A stretch of DNA of 37,592 nucleotides from JARIHD01 sp041743655 (lineage in GTDB: Bacteria > Patescibacteriota > Saccharimonadia > Saccharimonadales > UBA4665). The stretch lies in NCBI GenBank assembly GCA_041743655.1, contig JBGTMJ010000003.1, positions 1-37,592 on the forward strand, written 5' to 3'. Each line of letters begins with the position of its first letter. Positions within the stretch are counted from its first letter, which is position 1. The position numbers and the translations under genes are program-made. The notes beneath the pieces were generated by a model, which had not been told where the DNA came from, made no database searches, and worked only from the letters and a program-made list of their open reading frames with translations. Positions 7,019 to 15,021 of this stretch are shown here, piece by piece.

Positions 7019-9526
7019 CTAAATCACAAAGTTGATGAGTTTTCCAGGGATGTAAATGCTTTTCTTGGGCGCGCCAGCTTTCAGAAGCTCGACTATCTTC
7101 TTGTCCGCTTTGGCCGCAGAAAGTATTTGTTCCTGCGTACTATCTGCCGGAACCACTAACTGGGCGCGTAGCTTACCGTTCACCTGTACGACGATTGTCA
7201 TGGTGTCACTTTCTAGATACTTTTCGTTGTAGGTTGGCCATGTGCTTTTGTGGATGGATTCTTCGTGGCCTAATTGTTGCCATAGCTCTTCGGCAATGTG
7301 TGGTGCGAAAGGAGCCAACAGTTGCGCTAACGTACTCAGAGTCTCATCCCAGGCGGCACTGGAGGCATACTTATCTTCGGCCTTGATTTTGTATAAGTCG
7401 TTCACAAGTTCCATCATTGAAGCTATGGCAGTGTTAAAGCCCATGTGCTCCAGGTCTTCAGTAACTTTCTTGATTGTTCTGTGCGTGACCTGTTTCAGTC
7501 GAGTCTCTTGGTCAGTAACGCTCTCACTAGGTGTACCAGTATTGGCTTGGCTCTCCAGGAATTCCTGCTGCAACGTCCATATACGCTGCAAAAAGCGGAA
7601 ACAGCCACCCATGCCTTCGACACTCCAGTTGGCGGCCTGGTTCCACGGGCCAATGAACAGTTCCATAATGCGGATTGCATCAGCGCCATAGCCCTGGTCG
7701 ATAATATCATCCGGTGCAATGACGTTGCCCCAGCTCTTGCTCATTTTGCGGCCGTCCGGTGCCAGGATCATGCCGTGGTTACGCAAAGCGCTGAATGGCT
7801 CATCAAACTCAATAAGGCCAGCATCAAACATGACTTTGGTCCACATGCGGGCATACAGCAGGTGCATAACAGCATGCTCGGCACCACCGATGTAATCGTC
7901 TACAGGCAACCAGAACTTAGCCTTCTCAGGGCTAAATGGAGCCTTATCGTTGTGCGGGTCGGTAAAACGCAGGAAGTACCAGCTGGAACAGGCGAAGCCA
8001 TCCATGGTATCTGTTTCGCGCTTGGCCGGCTTACCACAAGTGGGGCATGTGGTATTTACCCAATCGGGTACGCTTGCTAACACACTCGTGCCTTCACCAT
8101 TCGGCTGGTAGCTCTCTACTTCCGGCAGCACTACCGGTAGCTGATTCTCTGGAACGGGTACCGCACCGTGTTCAGGACAATGGATAATTGGAATAGGCGC
8201 ACCCCAGTAACGCTGGCGGCTGATCAGCCAGTCACGCAAATGATAACTGTGCACACGCATGCCCATGCCGTGCTCTTCCATGCGGTCCTTGATTTTCTCT
8301 ATAGCCTCGGTAATTGGTAAGCCGTTCAGGAAATCCGAGTTCACCATGACGCCTGTGCTTTCCTGCACTTGCTCAGGCTTGGTAATCGGCGACTCGTCAC
8401 CATCGGGTCCTACTACAACACGTTCGATAGGGATGCTGAACTCCCTGGCAAACTCAAAGTCGCGCATGTCATGGCCTGGAACGCCAACTACCGCACCCGT
8501 ACCAAAGCCGGCCAGCACGAAGTCAGAGACCCACACCGGCAGCTTCTTGCCACTAAGCTTATTCTCGACATAGAAACCTGTGAAGACACCGGTCTTGAGA
8601 CGTCCTTCTTCCTGACGATCCAGTTCGCTTTTGTTGAGCGTCTTCTGCACATACTGCTTCACTGCTTGCCAGTGAGAGGAGCCGTCTTCCGGTACAATCT
8701 CCTGCTTTATTACCTTTTGGACAAACGGGTGCTCTGGCGCCAGAACAACAAAAGTCGCGCCAAAGTTCGTGTCTGGCCGTGTGGTGAAGGTGACAAGATC
8801 CTCTGGGGTTGAGACATTCATAACCTTGTAGGTGATATTGATACCTGTCTTGTGGCCAATCCAGTTTCTTTGCATAGCCTTGATAGCATCCGACCAGTCA
8901 AGCTTTTCCAAGTCCTGTTCCAAACGGTCAGCATAGTCGGTTATCTTGAAGAACCACTGCTTAAGCGGCTTTTTAATAACCTGGTTGCCACAGCGCCAGC
9001 ATTTGCCTGCTTCAACCTGTTCGTTTGCCAGCACCGTTTTGTCGGTGTCGCACCACCACTGCAAGCTTTCTTTCTGGTAGGCCAAGCCGCGGTCAAACAG
9101 CAATTTGAAGAACCACTGAGTCCATTTGTAGTAGCTTGGGTCAGAAGAATTAATCTCACGTGACCAGTCATAACTGAAACCCATCTGCATCAGCTGTTTC
9201 TTGAACTTAGTGGTATTTTCAGCGATGGCCTGTTGTGGGCTGATATTATTTTTGATCGCATAATTTTCTGCTGGCAAACCAAAGGCATCCCACCCCATCG
9301 GGTGCATGACGTTATAGCCCTGCATCCGGTAAAAACGCGCTACAACATCACCAATAGTATAGTTACGCACATGCCCAACGTGCATTGCCGCACCGCTCGG
9401 GTAGGGGAAGTATTCCAACACATACCGTTTTGGTTTGTTCGAATCCTCGGTAGCAGCATAGATATTGCTATCTACCCAGCTTTTTTGCCACTTCGGCTCA
9501 ATTTCTTTTGGGTTGTATCGCTTCAC
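7019..9526 (-). CDS. leuS: leucyl-tRNA synthetase
   Basis: Class I synthetase charging tRNA-Leu. Seen in order: the HIGH-type motif as HVGH in PYPSGAAMHVGHVRNY, a zinc-binding CWRCG, the CP1 editing domain with VTFTTRPDTNFGATF and GTGAVVGVPGHDMRD, a second CxxC (TTCPTCGKP), the KMSKS motif in GRKMSKSWGN and the C-terminal anticodon and tail domains. Length (about 835 residues) is normal. ATG at 9544 is in frame, but AGGAG lies 8 nt before a GTG at 9526 that gives MKRYNPKEIEPKW, the usual start of LeuS, so GTG is preferred. It is a stand-alone gene between small membrane-protein genes. Confidence 0.97.
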   Translation of the reverse strand: MKRYNPKEIEPKWQKSWVDSNIYAATEDSNKPKRYVLEYFPYPSGAAMHVGHVRNYTIGDVVARFYRMQGYNVMHPMGWDAFGLPAENYAIKNNISPQQAIAENTTKFKKQLMQMGFSYDWSREINSSDPSYYKWTQWFFKLLFDRGLAYQKESLQWWCDTDKTVLANEQVEAGKCWRCGNQVIKKPLKQWFFKITDYADRLEQDLEKLDWSDAIKAMQRNWIGHKTGINITYKVMNVSTPEDLVTFTTRPDTNFGATFVVLAPEHPFVQKVIKQEIVPEDGSSHWQAVKQYVQKTLNKSELDRQEEGRLKTGVFTGFYVENKLSGKKLPVWVSDFVLAGFGTGAVVGVPGHDMRDFEFAREFSIPIERVVVGPDGDESPITKPEQVQESTGVMVNSDFLNGLPITEAIEKIKDRMEEHGMGMRVHSYHLRDWLISRQRYWGAPIPIIHCPEHGAVPVPENQLPVVLPEVESYQPNGEGTSVLASVPDWVNTTCPTCGKPAKRETDTMDGFACSSWYFLRFTDPHNDKAPFSPEKAKFWLPVDDYIGGAEHAVMHLLYARMWTKVMFDAGLIEFDEPFSALRNHGMILAPDGRKMSKSWGNVIAPDDIIDQGYGADAIRIMELFIGPWNQAANWSVEGMGGCFRFLQRIWTLQQEFLESQANTGTPSESVTDQETRLKQVTHRTIKKVTEDLEHMGFNTAIASMMELVNDLYKIKAEDKYASSAAWDETLSTLAQLLAPFAPHIAEELWQQLGHEESIHKSTWPTYNEKYLESDTMTIVVQVNGKLRAQLVVPADSTQEQILSAAKADKKIVELLKAGAPKKSIYIPGKLINFVI

Positions 9527-9565
9527 TTCACATACTCCTGACATTTTGTAAGGTCTTATTCTTGA

Positions 9566-9571
9566 ATTATA
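9566..9571 (-). promoter_or_regulatory. -10 box of leuS
   Basis: TATAAT about 40 nt before the preferred GTG start. No -35 match is convincing. The leader would carry the AGGAG ribosome site. Confidence 0.45.
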
Positions 9572-9588
9572 ACTGACAAAGTAAAATG

Positions 9589-9602
9589 CGCCCTACGGGG
9601 CG
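9589..9602 (-). terminator. short hairpin terminator after the 9701-10078 gene
   Basis: CGCCC/GGGCG 5-bp stem with a 4-nt loop, followed on the minus strand by CATTTTACTTT. Weak, but well placed between the upstream gene and leuS. Confidence 0.4.
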
Positions 9603-9700
9603 AGGAGAAGATTGAGACTACGTAAAGTAATTTCTTTCATTAGAGATAAACTATATCATATAGCTCAAAAACCTTGACTACCTAATTGTCTATCGAAGAA

Positions 9701-10078
9701 CTACTGGGAACGAGTTTTGGAGCTAACCGCGTATAGGAAACCGCCCAAGGCACCTAAAACCACAGTGGCTAGAGGTACCTCATTGTTGGAAGCAGCATCT
9801 TGACGCCGCACGTTAACTTCTTCTTGTGCTACAGCTAATGTCTGCTTGTTGGAAAGGTTGTTTTGGCTTTCATACACAAGTTTCGCTTCTGCGATCTTCA
9901 AGCGATCCGCGTCACCCATTGCGTCAAGCGTTCCCGCAAGTAGGCCTGTGGTTGCACCTATGAATACACATAGCGTGAACGACGCGGCATTTTTCAAAGC
10001 ACTATCCCGTTGTTCTTTGCTGAGACTTAGTACAGACAGAACTGCCGCAACTTCTTGGGGAGACACATGATTAAACAT
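9701..10078 (-). CDS. small two-helix membrane protein of unknown function
   Basis: 125 residues. A short N-terminal segment (SPQEVAAVLSVLSLSKEQRD) is followed by a membrane helix (about 33-52, LCVFIGATTGLLAGTL), a 45-residue charged central segment likely to form a coiled coil (AEAKLVYESQNNLSN to VRRQDAASNN) and a second helix (about 101-118). The arrangement suggests a hairpin with the charged part on one side of the membrane. No family is recognised. It has a consensus promoter and a leader of about 48 nt that begins with a hairpin. Probably lineage-specific. Confidence 0.65.
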   Translation of the reverse strand: MFNHVSPQEVAAVLSVLSLSKEQRDSALKNAASFTLCVFIGATTGLLAGTLDAMGDADRLKIAEAKLVYESQNNLSNKQTLAVAQEEVNVRRQDAASNNEVPLATVVLGALGGFLYAVSSKTRSQ

Positions 10079-10132
10079 ATACGCTACTCTCTGGGGTTCC
10101 AGCTTATTGATATAGTAAACTAAGCTATAACT

Positions 10133-10161
10133 TTTATATTATTAAACTCGTTCTTTGTCAA
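10133..10161 (-). promoter_or_regulatory. consensus promoter of the 9701-10078 gene
   Basis: TTGACA (10156-10161), 17-nt spacer and TATAAA (10133-10138), the best match to the sigma-70 consensus in the window. The predicted start (about 10126) coincides with the first base of an inverted repeat AGCTTA/TAAGCT (10101-10106 and 10121-10126), so the mRNA would start with a small hairpin. Confidence 0.75.
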
Positions 10162-10220
10162 CACGAAACGTTGAAGCTTAGAAAACTGACAGTATAAGAA
10201 TTATGCACGTTACAGCAGAT

Positions 10221-10715
10221 TTACTCTGATATAGGGTGTTTGGGCCTTGAAACGATCAAACCTCCTACAGTCAGTAGGAGGGTCAATGCTCCAAAAATCA
10301 TACCACTTCGAGCGTTTGCACGCTTTCCTGCTTCTTCGCTCGGATAAATAATAGCATCAGACCTTGCATCATCTCTGATTCTGAGGGCTGCGTTTACGCC
10401 ATTCTGTATGTCGATTGCGGGCACATCTTCGCATTCCTTATAAGAATTCTTAAGTGCGGCAGCTTTTACTGCGGACTCTCCGAAACCTGTACCTGTTGTA
10501 GCAGTGACTATACGGTCATGGCAATCAGACGGCACCTTGGCAAGTCTATTATTATCAGCGTTAACTTCGGCAACTGTGCGTACTGGGCGTTCTTGGTATA
10601 GACCTGCGCCAGCCATGCTCAATACAAGGGCAGTGATCGTCATATATACTACCGTCTTTAAACGCTCTTTATCTTGATCTTGCGGCTCCCCAGACTTTGC
10701 TTCTTCTCTGCTCAT
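10221..10715 (-). CDS. small membrane protein of unknown function, two helices
   Basis: 164 residues: charged cytoplasmic start (SREEAKSGEPQDQDKERLK), membrane helix about 21-39, an 85-residue soluble middle with two cysteines (PSDCHDRIV and KECEDVP), then a second helix about 137-156 and a short tail. The two cysteines could form a disulfide if the loop is outside the membrane. Its plan (N-terminal helix then a Cys-containing soluble part) recalls the frame-shifted gene at 6045-6814, though no clear sequence similarity can be claimed by eye. AGGA lies a few bases before the ATG. Family not recognised. Confidence 0.65.
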   Translation of the reverse strand: MSREEAKSGEPQDQDKERLKTVVYMTITALVLSMAGAGLYQERPVRTVAEVNADNNRLAKVPSDCHDRIVTATTGTGFGESAVKAAALKNSYKECEDVPAIDIQNGVNAALRIRDDARSDAIIYPSEEAGKRANARSGMIFGALTLLLTVGGLIVSRPKHPISE

Positions 10716-10747
10716 ACCATTCCTAAAACTCTATAATTTCAATACTT

Positions 10748-10778
10748 AGTATGCTGTTTCTATGGTAACAAATGTCAA
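10748..10778 (-). promoter_or_regulatory. possible promoter of the 10221-10715 gene
   Basis: Perfect TTGACA (10773-10778) overlapping the stop codon of the deacetylase gene, with CATACT (10748-10753) after a long 19-nt spacer. The spacing is poor, so this is tentative. Confidence 0.35.
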
Positions 10779-11560
10779 TGGCCGAAGAATTGGCCTTGGT
10801 CTCCTGGAGTAAGGTGCAGCAACTCGCTGGCGGTTACAAACTGGTATTGCAGTTTCAGTACTTGTAGTGCAGGCACAAGCGCATCAACGGTTTGCTGGTG
10901 CATGTCATGCAGTAATATCACGCCTCCTGGTTTAGCCTGGGCTAGCATACCCTCATATACTTTGGCCGTATCTTTTGCTTTCCAGTCTTCGGGGTCGATG
11001 TTCCAGCGGACTATAGTCATGTGGGTATGGCTTTTGACCATATCATTTACCGCGCCGTATGGCGGACGAAACATAGTTGGTGCAGGCACGCCCGTGGCTA
11101 CGATTGCAGTTTGCGTAAGTTCCAGTTGCGCATCAACTTCTGCAGGAGAAATCTTCGTAAAGTCCGGGTGGCTCCAGCTATGGTTACCGATTTCGTGACC
11201 TTCGCGGTGCATGCGCCGCAGCAGCTCCTCATTACCGGCAATATGTGTGCCCATTACGAAAAACGTGGCATGAACCTGCTCCTGGGTAAGAATATCTAAT
11301 ATACGCGGTGTTGCCTGCGCATTGGGTCCATCGTCAAAGGTAAGCGCCAGGCAAGGTCGTACCGAGCAATCTGGTGCAGGTGATGGCAATGGCGTGCTTG
11401 CCCCGCGCACTTGCGGTTGGCTGGCTCCCTGAGCTTCTATTGCAATCTGGGCAGGGTGTAAATAGTTGCCAAGCGCGCCGACACAAAGACAGGCTACAAC
11501 AAACCCTGAACATAGTTGCGGTCGCACCACCCACTTGAACATGTGCGCATAGTTCGACAT
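10775..11560 (-). CDS. polysaccharide deacetylase (NodB/CE4 domain), membrane-anchored
   Basis: 261 residues. An N-terminal hydrophobic segment (about 17-35) anchors or exports the enzyme; a Pro/Ser linker leads to the CE4 domain. Catalytic motifs are all present: TFDDGP (74-79), HSWSHP with the two metal-binding histidines, RPPYG, DPEDW and the final ILLHDMH. Such enzymes remove N-acetyl groups from peptidoglycan (PgdA-like) or other cell-surface polymers using a divalent metal. It lies 5 nt after ddl in the envelope cluster, which supports a cell-wall role. No Shine-Dalgarno site before the ATG, consistent with coupling to ddl. Peptidoglycan versus exopolysaccharide cannot be distinguished. 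Confidence 0.93.
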   Translation of the reverse strand: MSNYAHMFKWVVRPQLCSGFVVACLCVGALGNYLHPAQIAIEAQGASQPQVRGASTPLPSPAPDCSVRPCLALTFDDGPNAQATPRILDILTQEQVHATFFVMGTHIAGNEELLRRMHREGHEIGNHSWSHPDFTKISPAEVDAQLELTQTAIVATGVPAPTMFRPPYGAVNDMVKSHTHMTIVRWNIDPEDWKAKDTAKVYEGMLAQAKPGGVILLHDMHQQTVDALVPALQVLKLQYQFVTASELLHLTPGDQGQFFGH

Positions 11561-11565
11561 GTAGG

Positions 11566-12741
11566 TTAGAATTGTTGCAGAAAACTCGTATTGAAGCTAG
11601 TGGTAACTGCTGTTTTGCCTGTAAAACGTTCCAGGGCAAGCTCGACGAGTTTTTCAGTTAACTGTACGTTGGACACGCCTGCCATGCTCCAGTTATGAGC
11701 GTATAAACTGCCCGGCAAGGGGTTAACTTCATTAAAGTAGGTCTTTTGCGCCTTGGTATCAATCAGCATGTCTACGCGCGCAATGCCGCTGCAACCAAGC
11801 GCTTTATACACCGCCAGCCCTGTTGCTTCTGCCTGCTCATACAGTTCTTTGGAAAGCGGAGCAGGTATGCGGCTATACCCCTGTGCACCTTGTTTGCCGC
11901 CTTTGGCGCTTCCTTTGCCCTTGCCTTTACCACCTCCCATATATTTAGTCTCAAAGTCAAAAAAGTCTTCGCTTTTTACCATGGGCTGCTCTAAAAGGGC
12001 AGGTTGTAGCTCAGTATTCCCCAGGATAGGCAGCGTGACTTCAACAAGGTTATTGACAGCTTCTTCTACAAGCGCTTTGGTATCATAATGCAGCGCGACT
12101 TCTATGGCATTAGTTAATTCTTTCTTGTCGGCTACGCGGCTGATGCCAATGCTCGAACCGAGGTGCGCAGGCTTTACAAAAAGCGGATAGTGCAACACCT
12201 TATTGATTTGTTGGATGTAAGTATCGGCATGAGCCTCGTAATCATCTTTGTTAAAAGCCACAAATGGAGAAGTAGCAATACCGTGGGCAACCGCAACCTG
12301 TTTGGCCAACACTTTATCCATTGCGATAACACTTGACTCGACGTCGCAGCCAACGTAGGGCACCCCAGCCATTTCGCAGATTGCCATGAGCTCACCATCC
12401 TCGCCATGAGTACCATGGGTAGCCGGAAAAACAACATCAATCTTTGTTTCTGTACGGTTTAGCCGGCCTGGCTTGACGAGTGTAAGGCCTTTGCCGAGCA
12501 GAAGCGATACTGCTTGGTCACCGGCCAGGAAATCATCCAACTTGCCAGACTGATACAGCTGTATGTCTTTATATTTAGGGCCAGCAAACCACCGGCCATC
12601 CTTTGCAATATATACCGGCAGAACGTCATATTTCTGCGACAACTCTAACGGCTTAATAATCGCAGCAAGCGCAGTCAATATTGATATGTCATGCTCTGTT
12701 GAACGGGAACCGAAAACGACAGCTACAGTTGGTTTCTTCAT
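11566..12741 (-). CDS. ddl: D-alanine-D-alanine ligase with Gly/Lys-rich insertion
   Basis: 391-residue ATP-grasp ligase making D-Ala-D-Ala for peptidoglycan precursors. N-terminal VAVVFGSRSTEHDIS, the central THGEDGELMA and PLFVKPAHLGSSIGIS, and the C-terminal FNEVNPLPGSLY are the standard Ddl motifs. The ETKY motif of the omega loop, whose Tyr favours D-Ala over D-lactate at the second site, is kept. Immediately after it, residues about 269-289 are a low-complexity run of Gly and Lys (GGGKGKGKGSAKGGKQG) before RIPAPL; normal Ddl has only a few residues there. Upstream is the Mur ligase (24-nt gap), downstream the deacetylase. An extended -10 lies 6 nt before the ATG. Confidence 0.96.
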   Translation of the reverse strand: MKKPTVAVVFGSRSTEHDISILTALAAIIKPLELSQKYDVLPVYIAKDGRWFAGPKYKDIQLYQSGKLDDFLAGDQAVSLLLGKGLTLVKPGRLNRTETKIDVVFPATHGTHGEDGELMAICEMAGVPYVGCDVESSVIAMDKVLAKQVAVAHGIATSPFVAFNKDDYEAHADTYIQQINKVLHYPLFVKPAHLGSSIGISRVADKKELTNAIEVALHYDTKALVEEAVNNLVEVTLPILGNTELQPALLEQPMVKSEDFFDFETKYMGGGKGKGKGSAKGGKQGAQGYSRIPAPLSKELYEQAEATGLAVYKALGCSGIARVDMLIDTKAQKTYFNEVNPLPGSLYAHNWSMAGVSNVQLTEKLVELALERFTGKTAVTTSFNTSFLQQF

Positions 12742-12747
12742 ACTTTC

Positions 12748-12756
12748 AGTATATCA
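12748..12756 (-). promoter_or_regulatory. extended -10 promoter of ddl (leaderless)
   Basis: TGATATACT in the gap after the Mur ligase gene, with 6 nt between TATACT and the ddl ATG and no Shine-Dalgarno site. ddl may therefore be expressed both from this promoter and by read-through. Confidence 0.55.
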
Positions 12757-12765
12757 TCCCGCTAT

Positions 12766-14205
12766 TCAGGCGTAATTGTCAGTCCAATCATTTTGCATCA
12801 GCACCACGTCGCCTGCGGCCACGAAAGCCTGCAGATTGACATAAAAGTCCAGCGGATCGTCCTCGATACGTATTTCATTGGCAAAATGAGCTGCCTTGAG
12901 TCCGTGTTGTATAGGGACGGTGGCTGAGTTTTTCATAAGTACGACAATGTCGGGCTTTGCCTCAGCAATCAGCCGACCCATTTCTTGGTGTACCCGCTCA
13001 TGTTCGTTGCCTTGGTCAACTAAGCCAGGGGTTACATATATCTTGCGCTCGGCAGGCAGTTCTTTGAGCAATGCTGTGCCGGCACGGATACCCTCTATAT
13101 TGCCATTATACGTATCATCAATAATCCACGCTCCGCCTAAGCGATATGGCTGCATACGATGCTCGAAAGGCACAGTACTCGCTATACCCTCCTTAATTTG
13201 TTGATCGCTTAGTCCAAACGTATCCCCTAGCGCTACTGCTACTCCAAGTGGCCCTAGGTGATGACGACCGAGTAAGCCTGTATGCAACTTAATGTTCCGC
13301 TTCCCTTTCTTCATCGTAAATGCAGTCCCTTCCAGACTTGCTGCTACATCGTCTATGCTCCAGGCCAAAACGCCCTTCTGGCTGTACACCGTATAATCCT
13401 TTTCAATATAAGGCGCTGTCAGGGGAGATTCACCGTTAATGTACACCTGTGACGGTTTTACAAAGCCGGTTACCGAGAAGATATCTTTGGCAGCCTTTGT
13501 AACAGTCTTATATTTATCAAGGTGAGCCGGAGCCACACCAGTAATAATCGCGTGTGTCGGATGAGTCGTCCGGGCAAAGCGGGCAACGTCACCAGGCGCT
13601 CCTTCACCATACTCAATAAGGAGTATGTCTTCATCACCTGTCAGTTTCTGGGCGAATCGTGCGTGCGAGATGGCTACATTCTTGTTGGCAGGTGTTGCTG
13701 CCACATTCTTGACACCACCAAGCACACTCAGTAATAGTTCCTTCATGCTCGTCTTGCCGTAGCTGCCTGTAATAGCAATAATCGTGCCTTTGTGAGCCTT
13801 AAAAATCTTTTCCGATTTTCGGACCGCCCGAGCATTTATGGGCAGGACGATCAGTATCCGGGCAAAACCTACCGCAAGGGCGAGCATATGTGCCCATACT
13901 AAGGGGTACGCGACTATAACTGCCAGCCCAAACTGCCAGCCACCACTGACGTCTTTCCAGCCCCATAAGGCAATCAATAGCAACCCGGTGAACACCTGCA
14001 CGAGTATACCGGTTGTTACAGCGATCAGAAGCAGACGGGCGCTGAGCGTATAGTCAAGCGTCCGGCGGTAGGTTACCTGCGAGAAGTTACGAGTCTGCCA
14101 GTACCAACGCAAGTAAGGACCAGCTTGGTATTCGTTACTCTGCAGCATGTACACCAAGGCTTGCGGATACTTCCAGGAATATAAACTTATCAGGCCTTTT
14201 ATCAC
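12766..14205 (-). CDS. membrane-anchored Mur ligase (MurF-like)
   Basis: 479 residues. The Mur ligase core is clear: P-loop GSYGKTS (147-153), the NKNVAISHARF segment, APAHLDKYKT and, after HRMQPY, the DDTYNGN motif typical of MurF, followed by a C-terminal Rossmann-like domain. MurF joins UDP-MurNAc-tripeptide to D-Ala-D-Ala, and ddl directly downstream fits this role. The usual soluble UDP-binding N-domain is missing; instead about 125 residues contain a basic aromatic start (QSNEYQAGPYLRWYWQ) and two long hydrophobic segments (about 55-82 and 92-121). The substrate could thus be lipid-linked. The GTG start overlaps the hydrolase stop as GTGA. Confidence 0.85.
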   Translation of the reverse strand: MIKGLISLYSWKYPQALVYMLQSNEYQAGPYLRWYWQTRNFSQVTYRRTLDYTLSARLLLIAVTTGILVQVFTGLLLIALWGWKDVSGGWQFGLAVIVAYPLVWAHMLALAVGFARILIVLPINARAVRKSEKIFKAHKGTIIAITGSYGKTSMKELLLSVLGGVKNVAATPANKNVAISHARFAQKLTGDEDILLIEYGEGAPGDVARFARTTHPTHAIITGVAPAHLDKYKTVTKAAKDIFSVTGFVKPSQVYINGESPLTAPYIEKDYTVYSQKGVLAWSIDDVAASLEGTAFTMKKGKRNIKLHTGLLGRHHLGPLGVAVALGDTFGLSDQQIKEGIASTVPFEHRMQPYRLGGAWIIDDTYNGNIEGIRAGTALLKELPAERKIYVTPGLVDQGNEHERVHQEMGRLIAEAKPDIVVLMKNSATVPIQHGLKAAHFANEIRIEDDPLDFYVNLQAFVAAGDVVLMQNDWTDNYA

Positions 14206-14957
14206 TGTAAAAACTCCTGAATAGCGTATTGTACCTCTGTAGGCCGGTCGAGGTGCACAAAATGTCCTGCACCAGGCAGAATTTCAAGCATGGAGTTGGG
14301 AAGTAGTTGCCGGAATTGCTCGGCATGCCAGACTGGCGTTTCGGTATCATTTTCTCCGTAAATGAGAAGGACTGGCAATGTTAGCTGTGCCGCATCGGCA
14401 CGTACGTCATCGTTCACTATACGTTTATAGGTCTCCTGCATGTTTTCGGCTACTAACATATCGGAGCCAATCGTCTTATAGAGCTTCCCACGTATGCTTT
14501 TCTTTGCCGATGCAGGCAACGGCATCGTGAGCAACTTGCCTGTCTTGGTAATAATACGGAGCACACGGTTGCGGTTACTGTGTACATTACGCACCCCGGC
14601 ACTGGCCAACAGAACCAGTTTTTCAGCACGAAGATTATCTTGTGCCAGACCGCGGATTGCTATCGATCCACCATTGGAGTGCCCGATGAATGACCATACC
14701 TGGGGAACCCCTACTTTAACCAGGAAGTGCTCGATAAAATTCGCATACTCGTACAGGCTCCAGGCATCTTTTTTAGGGTGGGCAGAAGTTCCAAAACCCG
14801 GTAAATCAAGTACTATGACGTCATAGTACTTGCTCAGGAACGCACATAAGCCGCGAAAGCTGGAAGAACTATCAGCCCAACCATGCAGAATGACGACCGT
14901 CTTACCCTTACCCGCACGTATGTAGTGGGTCAACAGAGAATCAACAACAACTTGCAT
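14202..14957 (-). CDS. alpha/beta hydrolase
   Basis: 251 residues with the complete catalytic set of the alpha/beta-hydrolase fold: oxyanion region VVILHGW, nucleophile elbow GHSNGG near residue 94, acid in LLIYGENDTETP near 205 and histidine in GAGHFVH near 231. It is cytosolic by sequence (no signal). A cap region between elbow and acid contains basic helices. It is the first gene of the hydrolase-Mur ligase-ddl-deacetylase cluster and overlaps the Mur ligase by 4 nt, so it is translationally coupled to wall synthesis; the substrate is unknown. The -10 box TATACT ends 7 nt before the ATG. Confidence 0.9.
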   Translation of the reverse strand: MQVVVDSLLTHYIRAGKGKTVVILHGWADSSSSFRGLCAFLSKYYDVIVLDLPGFGTSAHPKKDAWSLYEYANFIEHFLVKVGVPQVWSFIGHSNGGSIAIRGLAQDNLRAEKLVLLASAGVRNVHSNRNRVLRIITKTGKLLTMPLPASAKKSIRGKLYKTIGSDMLVAENMQETYKRIVNDDVRADAAQLTLPVLLIYGENDTETPVWHAEQFRQLLPNSMLEILPGAGHFVHLDRPTEVQYAIQEFLQ

Positions 14958-14964
14958 ATCCCTT

Positions 14965-14970
14965 AGTATA
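14965..14970 (-). promoter_or_regulatory. -10 box of the envelope cluster
   Basis: TATACT followed by 7 nt and the ATG of the alpha/beta hydrolase. The intervening AAGGGA could act as a Shine-Dalgarno only with impossible spacing, so a leaderless message is more likely. There is no TGn extension. Confidence 0.5.
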
Positions 14971-15021
14971 CGTCAAAGCACGCACAGAGTGTACGTAAAG
15001 CAAGGCTTTAGAAAATCTATA

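Noticed and set aside
7195..9541. Several plus-strand open frames across leuS
   Set aside because: They are shadows of the leuS reading frame without ribosome sites or recognisable protein sequence.
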